Both the position numbers and the translations under genes were made by a program. From Streptomyces sp. ISL-11 (GTDB lineage: Bacteria > Actinomycetota > Actinomycetes > Streptomycetales > Streptomycetaceae), in the NCBI RefSeq assembly GCF_018614525.1, contig NZ_JAGGOL010000084.1:1-64000 (forward strand): a DNA stretch of 64,000 bases. Direction: 5' to 3'. Each line of letters opens with the position of its first letter. The stretch's first letter is position 1. The notes under the pieces were generated by a model, which did no database searches, was not told the origin of the DNA, and saw nothing but the letters and a program-made list of their open reading frames with translations. This document shows, one piece after another, positions 1-8,433 of this stretch.

Positions 1-529
1 CGGCCCGGCGCAGTTCGGCGGCCAGCCGGCCGGGCAGGGAGGCGCGGGGCGCGCCGGGGCCGACGGGGTTGAACACCCGCAGGACGACGGCGTCGAGGCC
101 GGAGCCGGTGACCGCGAGGGTGCCGGCGAGCTTGGTGGCACCGTAGAGGCCGACGGGCCGGGTGGGGTCGGTCTCGGTCAGGGGGCGGTCGGTGGGGCCG
201 TATTCCGCGGCGGAGCCGAGGTGGATCAGGCGGGTTCGGGGGGCGGCCTCGCGGAGGGCCTCGCACAGGACGGCGGGGCCGCGGGCGTTGGCGCCGGTGA
301 GGGCCACCGCGCTGCCGCCGACCGCGCCCGCGCAGTTGACGACGGTGTGCGGTGCTGCCTCGCGCAGTGCGGCGGCCAGCCGGGCCGGGTCGGCGGTGGC
401 CAGGTCGACGGGCAGGGCGGCGCCGGGGGCGCGGCCGCCGTCGAGCACCCGCGCGCCCGGAAGGGCGCGCAGGCTCTCGACGGCGTGCCGGCCCAGGAAG
501 CCGGTGGTGCCCAGGACGAGAATGCGCAT
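1..529 (-). CDS. NAD-dependent epimerase/dehydratase, partial (C-terminus beyond left edge)
   Basis: Translating the reverse strand from the ATG at 529 gives a Rossmann nucleotide-sugar enzyme. It opens with MRILVLGTTGFLGRHAVE, the NAD(P)-binding GxxGFxG motif, followed by the core of an extended SDR. LIHLGSAAEYG and LYGATKLAG correspond to the catalytic Ser and YxxxK regions. It is read only to about residue 176, so substrate specificity cannot be judged. The start lies 9 bases past the stop of the upstream nucleotidyltransferase, so both are probably co-transcribed in the leftward exopolysaccharide gene train. A role in making or converting an activated sugar is inferred from family and context. 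Confidence 0.85.
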   Translation of the reverse strand, partial: MRILVLGTTGFLGRHAVESLRALPGARVLDGGRAPGAALPVDLATADPARLAAALREAAPHTVVNCAGAVGGSAVALTGANARGPAVLCEALREAAPRTRLIHLGSAAEYGPTDRPLTETDPTRPVGLYGATKLAGTLAVTGSGLDAVVLRVFNPVGPGAPRASLPGRLAAELRRA

Positions 530-538
530 GCGGTCCGG

Positions 539-1252
539 TCACGCTCCCTTGATCAGCATGTCGCGGTGCAGGGAGAATTCCCGGTTGGCCCGGTCGTAGT
601 CGTCGGGGCGGCCGATGTCGAGCCAGTACCCGTCGAACTCGTAGGCGTGCGGCGGGCAGTTGTCCGCCAGCATGTCCAGGACCAGTTCGTCGAAGCCCAG
701 CGGCAGGCCGGGCGTGTAGCGGGTGAGGGCGGAGCGGGAGACGCCGTAGACGCCCATGGAGACGCGGTAGTCCATGCTGGGCTTCTCGGCGAATGCGACG
801 ACTCTGCCGGAGTCGGTGGTCAGGACACCGAAGTCGATGTTGACCTGGCGGGCGTACGTGGCGATGGTGAGCGGCGCTCCGGAGGCCACGTGGGTGCGGT
901 GGACGTCGCCGAAGTCGAGGTCGGTGAGGATGTCGCCGTTCATCGCGACGAAGTGCTCGGGCAGCCGGTCGATCATGGTGAGCAGCGGCCCGATGGTGCC
1001 CAGTGGGCTTTCCTCGGTGGTGTAGTCGACCGTCATGCCCCACTGGGAGCCGTCGCCGACGTAGGCGCGGATGATGTGGCCGAGGTGTCCGATGGCCAGG
1101 GTGCAGCTGGTGAATCCCGCGCCGGCCAGCTGGCGCATCACGATCTCCAGGATCGCGTGCTCCTCGCCGATGGGAACGAGCGGCTTGGGCAGTGCGGTGG
1201 TGTACGGCCGGAGCCGCACGCCCTTGCCTCCGGCAAGTATGACTGCGTGCAT
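539..1252 (-). CDS. Sugar-1-phosphate nucleotidyltransferase
   Basis: A 237-residue protein beginning MHAVILAGGKGVRLRPYT, the signature nucleotide-binding loop (GGxGxRLxP) of sugar nucleotidyltransferases of the NTP_transferase family. The family condenses an NTP with a sugar 1-phosphate to give an NDP-sugar. FVAMNGDILTDLDF carries the metal-binding aspartate region, and YWLDIGRPDDYDRAN near the C-terminus is typical of glucose/mannose-1-phosphate pyrophosphorylase-like members. The length fits a catalytic domain without the left-handed beta-helix tail. It sits between a LegB-like dehydratase and an epimerase on the same strand, so it probably supplies the activated sugar for that pathway. 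Which nucleotide and sugar it uses cannot be told. Confidence 0.9.
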   Translation of the reverse strand: MHAVILAGGKGVRLRPYTTALPKPLVPIGEEHAILEIVMRQLAGAGFTSCTLAIGHLGHIIRAYVGDGSQWGMTVDYTTEESPLGTIGPLLTMIDRLPEHFVAMNGDILTDLDFGDVHRTHVASGAPLTIATYARQVNIDFGVLTTDSGRVVAFAEKPSMDYRVSMGVYGVSRSALTRYTPGLPLGFDELVLDMLADNCPPHAYEFDGYWLDIGRPDDYDRANREFSLHRDMLIKGA

Positions 1253-1302
1253 GGGTGCCGTCCTCTCTGCGTTGGTGACGTCGGGGCGAGCGGTGCTCCG
1301 CG

Positions 1303-2304
1303 TCAGACGTTGTAGATGCCGGCCTTGTACCGGGCGAGGTTCTGCGGGTCGCGGAAGAAGTCGACGGTGTGGGCGAGGCCCTGTTCGAGGGTGTGGGCGG
1401 GGGCCCAGCCGGTGGCGGTGCGCAGCCGTTGGGCGTCGCAGACGAGCCGCATCACCTCGGAGGCGGCGGGCCGGATGCGCTCGGGGTCGGCGCGGACGTC
1501 GAGGTCGGTGTCCATGATCTTGCCGATCAGGGTGACCAGGTCGCCGATGGAGATCTCCTCGCCGGTGCCGGCGTTGAAGGTGCGGCCGACGACGAGGTCG
1601 GCGGGTGCGGTGCCGACGGCGAGGAAGGCGGCCACGGTGTCCTTGACGTAGCTGAAGTCGCGGGTGGGCCGGAGGTCCCCGAGGGTGATCTCGCGCTCGC
1701 CGGCCGCGACCTGGCCGATGACGGTGGGGATGACGGCGCGCATGGACTGGCGGGGGCCGAAGGTGTTGAAGGGCCGCAGGGTGACCACGGGGAGGGCGAA
1801 GCTGGCGTGGTAGCTGTCGGCGAGGCGGTCGCCGCCGGCCTTGGAGGCGGCGTACGGCGACTGGGTGTTGATGGGGTGGTCCTCGGAGATGGGCACGGTC
1901 TGCGCGGTGCCGTAGGTCTCGCTGGTGGAGGTGTGGACCAGGCGCGGTATGCCCAGGTGGCGTACGGCTTCGAGGACGTTGAGGGTGCCGGTGACGTTGG
2001 TCTCGACGTAGCTGTGCGGTGCGCGGTAGGAGTACGGGATCGCGATGAGCGCGGCGAGGTGGTAGACCGCCTCGGTGCCGGCCAGGAGGCCGTTGACCGA
2101 GCCGGGGTCGCGGACGTCACCGAGGACGACGTCGACCTGGGACATCACCTCTTCGTCGAGGGTCTCCAGCCAGCCGTAGGAGGAGAAGGAGTTGTACTGC
2201 ACCATCGCCCGTACCCGGTGGCCGGAGGCGACGAGCGCCTCGACCAGGTGCGAGCCGATGAATCCCTCCGCGCCGGTGACGGCGACGGGTGCGGGTGCGG
2301 GCAT
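1303..2304 (-). CDS. LegB-like NAD-dependent sugar-nucleotide 4,6-dehydratase (extended SDR)
   Basis: A 333-residue extended SDR. The open frame continues upstream, but the start is set by ATG 2304 (MPAPAPVAVTGAEGF), preceded by AAGGAG at proper spacing. GAEGFIG (residues 11-17) is the NAD loop, TSTSETYG (125-132) holds the active-site Ser/Thr, and Tyr151/Lys155 form YxxxK. The stretches IAIPYSYRAPHSYVETN and RPFNTFGPRQS closely resemble LegB, the NDP-GlcNAc 4,6-dehydratase of legionaminic-acid pathways, more than plain UDP-Glc epimerases. It lies in the polysaccharide train 65 bases after the membrane protein. I infer a 4-keto-6-deoxy sugar intermediate; a simple C4 epimerase is the alternative. 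Confidence 0.85.
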   Translation of the reverse strand: MPAPAPVAVTGAEGFIGSHLVEALVASGHRVRAMVQYNSFSSYGWLETLDEEVMSQVDVVLGDVRDPGSVNGLLAGTEAVYHLAALIAIPYSYRAPHSYVETNVTGTLNVLEAVRHLGIPRLVHTSTSETYGTAQTVPISEDHPINTQSPYAASKAGGDRLADSYHASFALPVVTLRPFNTFGPRQSMRAVIPTVIGQVAAGEREITLGDLRPTRDFSYVKDTVAAFLAVGTAPADLVVGRTFNAGTGEEISIGDLVTLIGKIMDTDLDVRADPERIRPAASEVMRLVCDAQRLRTATGWAPAHTLEQGLAHTVDFFRDPQNLARYKAGIYNV

Positions 2305-2369
2305 GCTGGATCTCCTTGGGGAGCGCGGGGCAGGTGCGGTGCGTAGGCGGGTGCGGTGCGGGCGGTGCG

Positions 2370-3830
2370 TCAGCGGTGCGTGGTGAGCCGGCCGAGCAGG
2401 CCGGTGGCGACGGCGAGAAGGGCGGCCGCCGTGCAGGTACAGACGACGAGTTGAACGGTGACCGGGGCCGAGATGTCCAGAGTGAGCGCGGCCGTCTCCG
2501 CCCCGGCCGCGCTCAGACACAGCGCGGCGGGGGCCCAGGCGGCGCCGAATGCCTGGAGCAGCAGTCCGGTCCACAGGACCGCCCCCAGCGCCAGCAGCGC
2601 CGAAAGGCGTGGCGCGGTCAGGGGCGGGCCATCCTGCCACAACGCCCCGGCCGCCAGGGCGAGAACGCAGAGGGCGCCGAGATATCCGGCCACGCACAGG
2701 GCGAGCACGCGGACCACCGCGATCAGCAGTCCCCGGGGGCTCGTGGTGCGGGCGAGGGCCTTGAGTGCCAGGCTCCGGCAGCGGTAGAGCAGCCATTCCG
2801 CGGCTCCCATACTGAGGGTGAGCGCGATGACGGCGGCACCCGCGGTGGTGGCGCCGGGGCTGTGGCGCAGGACGTCGCCGAGGGCGGCCAGCGTCGTCAG
2901 CACGCCGCAGCCGAGACCGAACAGGCCGTACGGGAGGGAGGCGAGCGGCGAGAGGGCGGGGGGCGCGGGGGCCTTCTCGCCGTCGTCGCGGGTGCGCCGG
3001 ATCTCGTGGGCCGCCGAGCCGAGCACGCCGCCGAGGGTGAGGAGCAGCAGCGCGATCCGCAGGGCGGACGGCAGGGGGAGGACGAGGAGCAGGATGCCGC
3101 CGGCGGCGGTGGGGGCCAGAGTGAGCAGCAGCAGCCGTTCGCGGCCCAGTACCAGCAGTACGGTGGCCGCGGCCAGGTAGAGCGCCTGTCCGGCCGCGAA
3201 GGCGGTGACGCCGGGGATGCCGGGGGCGAGGAACGCGGCGGCGGTGGCGAGGGCCGCGCCGAGCGGTGCTCCCCCGCGCAGGCAGCGGCCCGCCGCGGCC
3301 CGGCCGCCCGAGGCCAGGCGCAGGTACGCGCGGTGGGCGAGCCCCTGGTTCCAGGCCCAGGCCACGAGCGCGGAGGCGACGAGGCCGCCGGTGCCCGCGG
3401 GAAGGCCGTAGCCGTCCCGGGCGCCGGTCATCAGCGGTGCGCCGAGGGCGTAGCCGAAGCCGGGCAGGGTGAACACCAGGGCCCGCAGGGCGAATCGGCC
3501 GGGATGGGCCTTCCACGGGTCGGGGCGCGGGCCGGGTTCGGGGTGGCCGCGGGGGACGCGGGCGAACAGTTCCGCCGCCAGCTCGAAGGCGTCGCCGCGG
3601 CCGTAGCGTTCGGTGATCTGTTCGCCGGTCAGGCCGTCGGCCTCCAGGACGGCCGCGATCTCGTCGGGGTGCACGGCGGCCGCGCACACCTCGGCGAGTT
3701 CCTCGGCGAGCGCGTCGATCGGGTCCGCCGCCCATTGCGGCCGGGGTCTGGTGCGGGCGGCCGCCGGGGCGGCGGCCAGGTCGTGCGCGGGTTCGGGCTC
3801 GCCCGGTACGAGCCGCAGGAGGCCGCTCAT
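2370..3830 (-). CDS. Polytopic integral membrane protein of the exopolysaccharide locus
   Basis: A 486-residue protein not recognised as a named family. About the first 110 residues look soluble and acidic. The rest is a run of roughly ten or more hydrophobic segments separated by short basic loops, with no soluble catalytic domain. Its ATG overlaps the TGA of the PelF-like gene (positions 3827-3830), so the two are translationally coupled and their products probably work together. In Pel systems PelF partners with membrane proteins PelD/PelE/PelG for synthesis and export; this protein sits where such a transporter would be expected. No MATE/Wzx signature is obvious by eye, so an export role is inference from position and topology only. 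Confidence 0.8.
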   Translation of the reverse strand: MSGLLRLVPGEPEPAHDLAAAPAAARTRPRPQWAADPIDALAEELAEVCAAAVHPDEIAAVLEADGLTGEQITERYGRGDAFELAAELFARVPRGHPEPGPRPDPWKAHPGRFALRALVFTLPGFGYALGAPLMTGARDGYGLPAGTGGLVASALVAWAWNQGLAHRAYLRLASGGRAAAGRCLRGGAPLGAALATAAAFLAPGIPGVTAFAAGQALYLAAATVLLVLGRERLLLLTLAPTAAGGILLLVLPLPSALRIALLLLTLGGVLGSAAHEIRRTRDDGEKAPAPPALSPLASLPYGLFGLGCGVLTTLAALGDVLRHSPGATTAGAAVIALTLSMGAAEWLLYRCRSLALKALARTTSPRGLLIAVVRVLALCVAGYLGALCVLALAAGALWQDGPPLTAPRLSALLALGAVLWTGLLLQAFGAAWAPAALCLSAAGAETAALTLDISAPVTVQLVVCTCTAAALLAVATGLLGRLTTHR

Positions 3831-5368
3831 CCCGCATCACCGGCGGCCATGGCCATGGCGGGTGCGTCCTCCCGCTGCAGTGCGCGCTGCCGGCGGCGCC
3901 AGGGGCGCTCGACGGCCGGTTGCCGCCTGCTGTCGGCGAGGTCGCGGTAGATGTCGCGGAAGGCGTTGATGGTCTGGCGGAGGGTGAACTGTTCGATGAC
4001 CCGGAGCCGGGCCGCCTCGCCCATCCTGGCCCGGGTTCCGGGGTCGTTGAGGAGGGTCAGCGCGGCTTTGGCCATGCTCTCGGGGTCGCGGGGCGGTACG
4101 ACCAGCCCGCTGTCGCCGACCGCCTCGCGCACTCCGCCCACGTCGGTGGAGACGGTCGCGCGCCCGCAGGACATGGCCTCGATCAGGGTGAAGGGGAAGC
4201 CCTCGCTGATGCTGGAGAGCATCACGATGTTGCCGGCGGCGTAGGCGTCGCGGATGTCCTCGACGCGGCCCTCGAAGACGACGGCCTCGGCGACGCCGAG
4301 TTCGGCGGCGAGCTTCTCGCAGGCGGTGCGGTAGCCCTCGCCGCCGCGCGGGGTGCCGCCGAAGAGCCGCAGCCGGGCGGCGGGGATCTCGGCCCGTACG
4401 AGGGCGAAGGCGCGGATCAGGGTCTCCAGGCCCTTGATCGGGTCGACGCGCCCGGCCCAGCTGAGCGTGGGGACGTCCGGCTCCGGTCCGGCGGGCGGGA
4501 ACGCCGCCGGGTCGACGCCGTTGTAGACGGTGCGGATGCGCTCGGGCGGGGTGCCGCCGTGTTCCTCCCAGCGCCGGTTGTAGCGGTTGCCGGGGGTGAC
4601 GAGGGCGGCGACCCGGTAGCTCTCCACCGCGAGCATCCGGAACAGCCCCAGCATCAGGGCCTTGACGGGCCACCGGTAGGGCTCGGCGCGGAAGCCGAGG
4701 TAGCGCTCGCGCAGATAGATGCCGTGTTCGGTGAGGAGGAAGGGCGTGCCGTGGCGGTGGTGGGCGATCAGGCCGGGCAGTGCGGCGAGTCCGCCGCTCA
4801 CCGCGTGGGTGACCCCTTCGGCGGGCGGGTCCGCGGCGAGCGGGCGCAGCGCGTGCTCCAGCAGGTCGGTGGCCAGCAGCGCGTCGTGGAGCGTGGGGCG
4901 CGCGGCGGCCGTGGCGAGGCCGGGGCGCTTCCACAGGCGTACGAGCGTGCGGGCCGCGGCCTCGCCGCGCAGGGCCGGGGCGAGGGTGCCGGCCGCGGCG
5001 TACTCGGCCAGCCGGTAGAAGGCCCGCGGGAAGTGGCGCTCCTGGTCGGGGTCGAGGAGGGTCAGCAGGAAGAGTTCGTAGGCGGTGAGGAGGTCGCGCA
5101 GGTCGCGGCCGCGCGGGGCCCGGCCGGCGGGCGGCGGTCCCCACAGCGGGTGCGTCCGGACGCTGCGGACGTGGGAGGGGAGGTCCCAGGCGAGCGATTC
5201 CCGGCCGGTGCCCGTCACGGCGATGATCCGGAAGTCGACGTCGGGCATGCCCTGGACCAGCTGGTCGCACCACACGCTCACTCCGCCGTGACTGTGCGGG
5301 TAGGTGCCTTCGGTGAGCAGGGTCACCGAGGGAGTGTCGGATGCCGTTTCGGCAAGCGGTCCGTGCAT
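3827..5368 (-). CDS. PelF-like GT4-family glycosyltransferase
   Basis: A 513-residue GT-B glycosyltransferase. The N-terminal TLLTEGTYPHSHGGVSVWCDQL matches the PelF hallmark (TEGTYP..GGVS.W). The middle has LLTEHGIYLRER and the C-terminal half carries the GT4 donor domain: GRVDPIKGLETLIRAF, FEGRVEDIRDAYAAGN and the EX7E-type segment SEGFPFTLIEAMSCGRATV. PelF is the cytosolic transferase that polymerises Pel, an N-acetylgalactosamine-rich polysaccharide, using UDP-sugar. The C-terminal 30 residues are basic and proline/arginine-rich. It lies downstream of an Agd3-like deacetylase and is coupled to a membrane protein, matching synthesis, export and deacetylation of an amino-sugar polymer. The sugar used here is not proven. 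Confidence 0.9.
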   Translation of the reverse strand: MHGPLAETASDTPSVTLLTEGTYPHSHGGVSVWCDQLVQGMPDVDFRIIAVTGTGRESLAWDLPSHVRSVRTHPLWGPPPAGRAPRGRDLRDLLTAYELFLLTLLDPDQERHFPRAFYRLAEYAAAGTLAPALRGEAAARTLVRLWKRPGLATAAARPTLHDALLATDLLEHALRPLAADPPAEGVTHAVSGGLAALPGLIAHHRHGTPFLLTEHGIYLRERYLGFRAEPYRWPVKALMLGLFRMLAVESYRVAALVTPGNRYNRRWEEHGGTPPERIRTVYNGVDPAAFPPAGPEPDVPTLSWAGRVDPIKGLETLIRAFALVRAEIPAARLRLFGGTPRGGEGYRTACEKLAAELGVAEAVVFEGRVEDIRDAYAAGNIVMLSSISEGFPFTLIEAMSCGRATVSTDVGGVREAVGDSGLVVPPRDPESMAKAALTLLNDPGTRARMGEAARLRVIEQFTLRQTINAFRDIYRDLADSRRQPAVERPWRRRQRALQREDAPAMAMAAGDAG

Positions 5369-5432
5369 GAAAGTCGGTTCTCTCCAAAGAGGGCGCGGCT
5401 CGGGGTGGTGCGCGGAGCGAGCGGGACCGGGG

Positions 5433-7607
5433 TCATCGGCGGGCGGCGTCGGCCGGCCCGTACGGGACGCGCTGGGTGACGCCCTTGGGTACGGGCAGCG
5501 ACGCGGCCGGAGCCTGGACCGGTGCGGTGCGCGACGGGACGGCGCGGGCGGGCGGCGTGGCGTCGGCCGGCAGGGTGAAGGAGAGCTGGGTCTGGCCGGC
5601 GGCGGGGGCGGCCCACCCGGAACGTGCCCCGGCGTAGGCGGTGCCGAAGGCGTCGGTGGTACCGGTCCGCACGGTGCCGTCGGGCAGGGTCACGGTGGCC
5701 TGTACGCCGGCGGGGGCGCTGACGGTGACGGCGGTGCCGATCCGGTGGGCGGTGACCTTGCCGGCGGTGAGCGCGGTCTTCCAGGCGGCCCGCTTGCTCA
5801 TCTCGGTGCCGATGTCGCGCATGCGGAGGTTGACCAGCGGGGTGTTGTCGGCGAAGAGGCCCTTGTAGTCGCCGAGGACCTTCTCCAGGACCTTGTAGCC
5901 GATCCGCTCCTCGGCGAGGTTCGACTGATGCATGAAGTGCGGGCGCGGGTTGTTGGCGAGGACGTGGCCCAGCGCGATGCGGGCCTCCAGGGGCGTGATG
6001 TAGGAGGCGAAGCCCGTGGTGACGTCCAGCGGTGCCTTGAGGCAGGTGGTCGTCGTGGAGTTCTCGCAGATGCCGCTGCCGCCGTCGGCCTTCTTGGTGT
6101 AGAGCCAGTTGTATTCGTCGGTCTGCTCGGCGGCGGTGCCGACGTTGTAGTAGACGTTCATGGGGTAGCGGGGCACGGTCAGGGCGGAGCCGACCGGGCG
6201 CTGCTGGGGCTCGCGGGAGTTGTCGCTGGCGATCCAGGTGACGCCGCTCTGGGCGAGGACGGGCGCGAGTTCGGGGTTGTCGCTCGGCTGCTGGGGCAGG
6301 GTCTTGAGACCGGAGTGCTCACCGGTCACCAGCTCGTCCTTGTCGAGGATCAGGCCCTGGCGGGCCGCCCAGGTGAGGTTGTCGTTGATCTGGCCGCCGA
6401 TCATCTGGCGGGGGACCCACTGCGTCCGGCCGAGGAAGTCGGTGGCGCACTTCCAGGGGACAGTCGTGGTGTTCTGCACGCAGCCCAGGAAGGCGTGGGT
6501 GTAGGTGTGGTTGATCCAGCGGTAGGACTTCTGGTCGGCGGTGAGCTGCTGGAGGAGCGGGTCGGGCGCCCCGCCGTGCTCCGCCTTGTATTCCTCGCTG
6601 CCGACGCCGTTGTAGGCCAGGTCCAGGGTGAGGCCGTGGCTCTGCGACCACTGTTTGGCGTAGACGGCGTCGGCCGCGGTCATCCGGAGGGAGGGCTTGT
6701 CGGGACTGGGGTTACCGGGGCAGTCGACGTCGCCGGGGGTGCACTTGAGCTTGGTGTCCCAGCGGTCGTCGGAGGCGAAGACGTCATCAACGTGCACGCC
6801 CAGGTAGCTGCGGGAGGCGCCCAGGTGGACGCCCCGGGTGACCCACTCGACGATGCCGCGCGAGACCAGCCGGAACTGCGTCTGGTACTGGTTGGCGACG
6901 AAGGTGACGACCAGTTCGCTGCGGCCGTCGTGGTCGTACTGGCCGATGAGCGAGCCCCGGGCCGTGCCGCCGGGGATGGGCGCGTCGAGGAAACTGGTGT
7001 ACTTCGCGCCGTCCGCCTGCTTCTCCAGGGGTGTGGCGAGGTAGCCGTAACTCTCGTTGACGGTGGTGTCGTTGTCCTCGAAGGGAACGTTTTTCCTGAG
7101 GTAGCCGAACGGCCCTGTGGCGGTGGTGCCCTCCGCGGTCACCTGCGCGGTCTTCCCGTCGAGCGGACCGCTGTAGCCGGCGTCCTGTGGGGTGTTGAGG
7201 CCCACGGCCGGCCGGGCGTAGGCGTAGGCGTCGACCTGCCGTATGCCGAAGCGCTTCTCGTACGACGCCAGGGCAGCCATCTCCGGCGAACCGGCCCCGA
7301 AGGGATTGTCGTTGGGCAGCACGACGCCCTGGAACTTCGCCCGTGGTCTGCCCTCCACCGTGTCGCTGAGGAACGCCTCGTCGACGCGCGGCCGCCCGGA
7401 TTCGGTGAGGTCGACCGTGGTGTACGGGGTGCCGGCGTCGTCGAGTTCGGCGCGTATCGCCTCGGTGGCGGGGCCGCCGTCATCGACGACGAGCAGCCTC
7501 AGGTCGACCCTCGGCGCGTCGGCGGCGTGGGCGCCGCTCAGCGGCACGGCCATCGTGAGCAGGACTCCGGCGGCGCACGCCGCGGCAAGACGGGTCGTAC
7601 GACCCAT
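5433..7607 (-). CDS. Secreted Agd3-like (CE18-type) exopolysaccharide deacetylase
   Basis: A 724-residue secreted protein. The frame opens at 7631, but ATG 7607 (MGRTTRLAAACAAG) is chosen because GGGGGGAG lies just upstream and a clean signal peptide follows, ending AHA around residue 28. The body resembles Agd3, the fungal galactosaminogalactan deacetylase: an N-terminal beta-rich region like the CBM87 module (about 30-260), then a deformed TIM-barrel-like deacetylase with GVHVDDVF (H272, D274, D275) and NHTYTHAF (H367, H371), suiting an Asp-His-His metal site. HFMHQSNL lies later, and a small beta-domain follows. It is first in the leftward train ahead of the PelF-like transferase, so it probably deacetylates the polymer outside the cell, making it cationic and adhesive. 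Family assignment is from recall of motifs. Confidence 0.82.
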   Translation of the reverse strand: MGRTTRLAAACAAGVLLTMAVPLSGAHAADAPRVDLRLLVVDDGGPATEAIRAELDDAGTPYTTVDLTESGRPRVDEAFLSDTVEGRPRAKFQGVVLPNDNPFGAGSPEMAALASYEKRFGIRQVDAYAYARPAVGLNTPQDAGYSGPLDGKTAQVTAEGTTATGPFGYLRKNVPFEDNDTTVNESYGYLATPLEKQADGAKYTSFLDAPIPGGTARGSLIGQYDHDGRSELVVTFVANQYQTQFRLVSRGIVEWVTRGVHLGASRSYLGVHVDDVFASDDRWDTKLKCTPGDVDCPGNPSPDKPSLRMTAADAVYAKQWSQSHGLTLDLAYNGVGSEEYKAEHGGAPDPLLQQLTADQKSYRWINHTYTHAFLGCVQNTTTVPWKCATDFLGRTQWVPRQMIGGQINDNLTWAARQGLILDKDELVTGEHSGLKTLPQQPSDNPELAPVLAQSGVTWIASDNSREPQQRPVGSALTVPRYPMNVYYNVGTAAEQTDEYNWLYTKKADGGSGICENSTTTTCLKAPLDVTTGFASYITPLEARIALGHVLANNPRPHFMHQSNLAEERIGYKVLEKVLGDYKGLFADNTPLVNLRMRDIGTEMSKRAAWKTALTAGKVTAHRIGTAVTVSAPAGVQATVTLPDGTVRTGTTDAFGTAYAGARSGWAAPAAGQTQLSFTLPADATPPARAVPSRTAPVQAPAASLPVPKGVTQRVPYGPADAARR

Positions 7608-8433
7608 TGGATTCTCCCCCCAGAACGGCACGTCGCGCAGAAATGCGCCGCCGTCCGGTCATGACGTGTACGAGCGGGCGCGCCGTCACCCGGCGGGCCG
7701 CTCCATACCTCGAATGGTCCCCATGACACGGCCCCCAGCACGATCGCGCCTCCCCACGCGACCGCCTGCTCCCCCCGGTGCGCACACCGATGTCCGCACC
7801 CGAGCCGCACGGCCCGGAGCCGGGGCCGTACGACGGTGTCCGGGCGGCCGGGCACAGCTGTGCCGCGGCTCCGAGAGACACCGCTGCCTCTCGACCGCCC
7901 AGCCATATAGTGCGCCATGCCCGGGGGCCGCGCTGGCCCACTGCCGAGTAGCCCCGGCGGCGTTCACGGCGACCTGGCCGGAATTGACCGGGCCATGGCG
8001 CGACCGCCCACCGGAGGAGGGTCCGTACGACTCCGGTGCCTCCTCGCGTCATCGCCCCGGTGACCTGTGGTGACAGTGATGCGCACCGCGGCCCGGTACG
8101 GAGCTCCCATCCGGAACCTCAGAGGCACCTCAAAAAACGGGGCACCCGGAGATCGGCCTGATGACGGCTGTCCGGCTTGCCTGTTGCATCCGCTCATCGC
8201 CGGATACATCACCCACCCGCGGCCCACGGCCTCGCCACCGGCGTCCGGCACGGCACGCAACCGGAACCAACTGGCTCCCCTCTCAGTAAGGTTGCCCTCT
8301 CTTTCGGTGCGCCGGCCGCGCGTCCCGCCGCCGCGCGAAGGGGCCGGGCCCCGGGGCCGCCGTCCGCTCCTGGCGATTCCGCTCAGAGCGTGGAGTGCTT
8401 CCCAAGTGTGATCCCTCGGGGCAGGTTTGCGGG
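7608..8433. other. Intergenic region between divergent genes, no gene supported
   Basis: This 826-base stretch separates the leftward polysaccharide train from the rightward reductase gene. Open frames on both strands are arginine/proline/glycine-rich shadows without a recognisable domain or a convincing ribosome site. It must contain the divergent promoters for both directions. I cannot assign -10/-35 boxes or an operator with confidence. Confidence 0.5.

Noticed and set aside
1303..3840. An 845-residue fusion of a dehydratase with an Arg-rich domain
   Set aside because: The extra N-terminus is antisense-frame noise over the membrane-protein gene; ATG 2304 has a good ribosome site.
2289..3950. 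Plus-strand open frame of 553 codons
   Set aside because: Antisense to the membrane protein gene; Gly/Gln/Glu-rich low complexity, no start signal.
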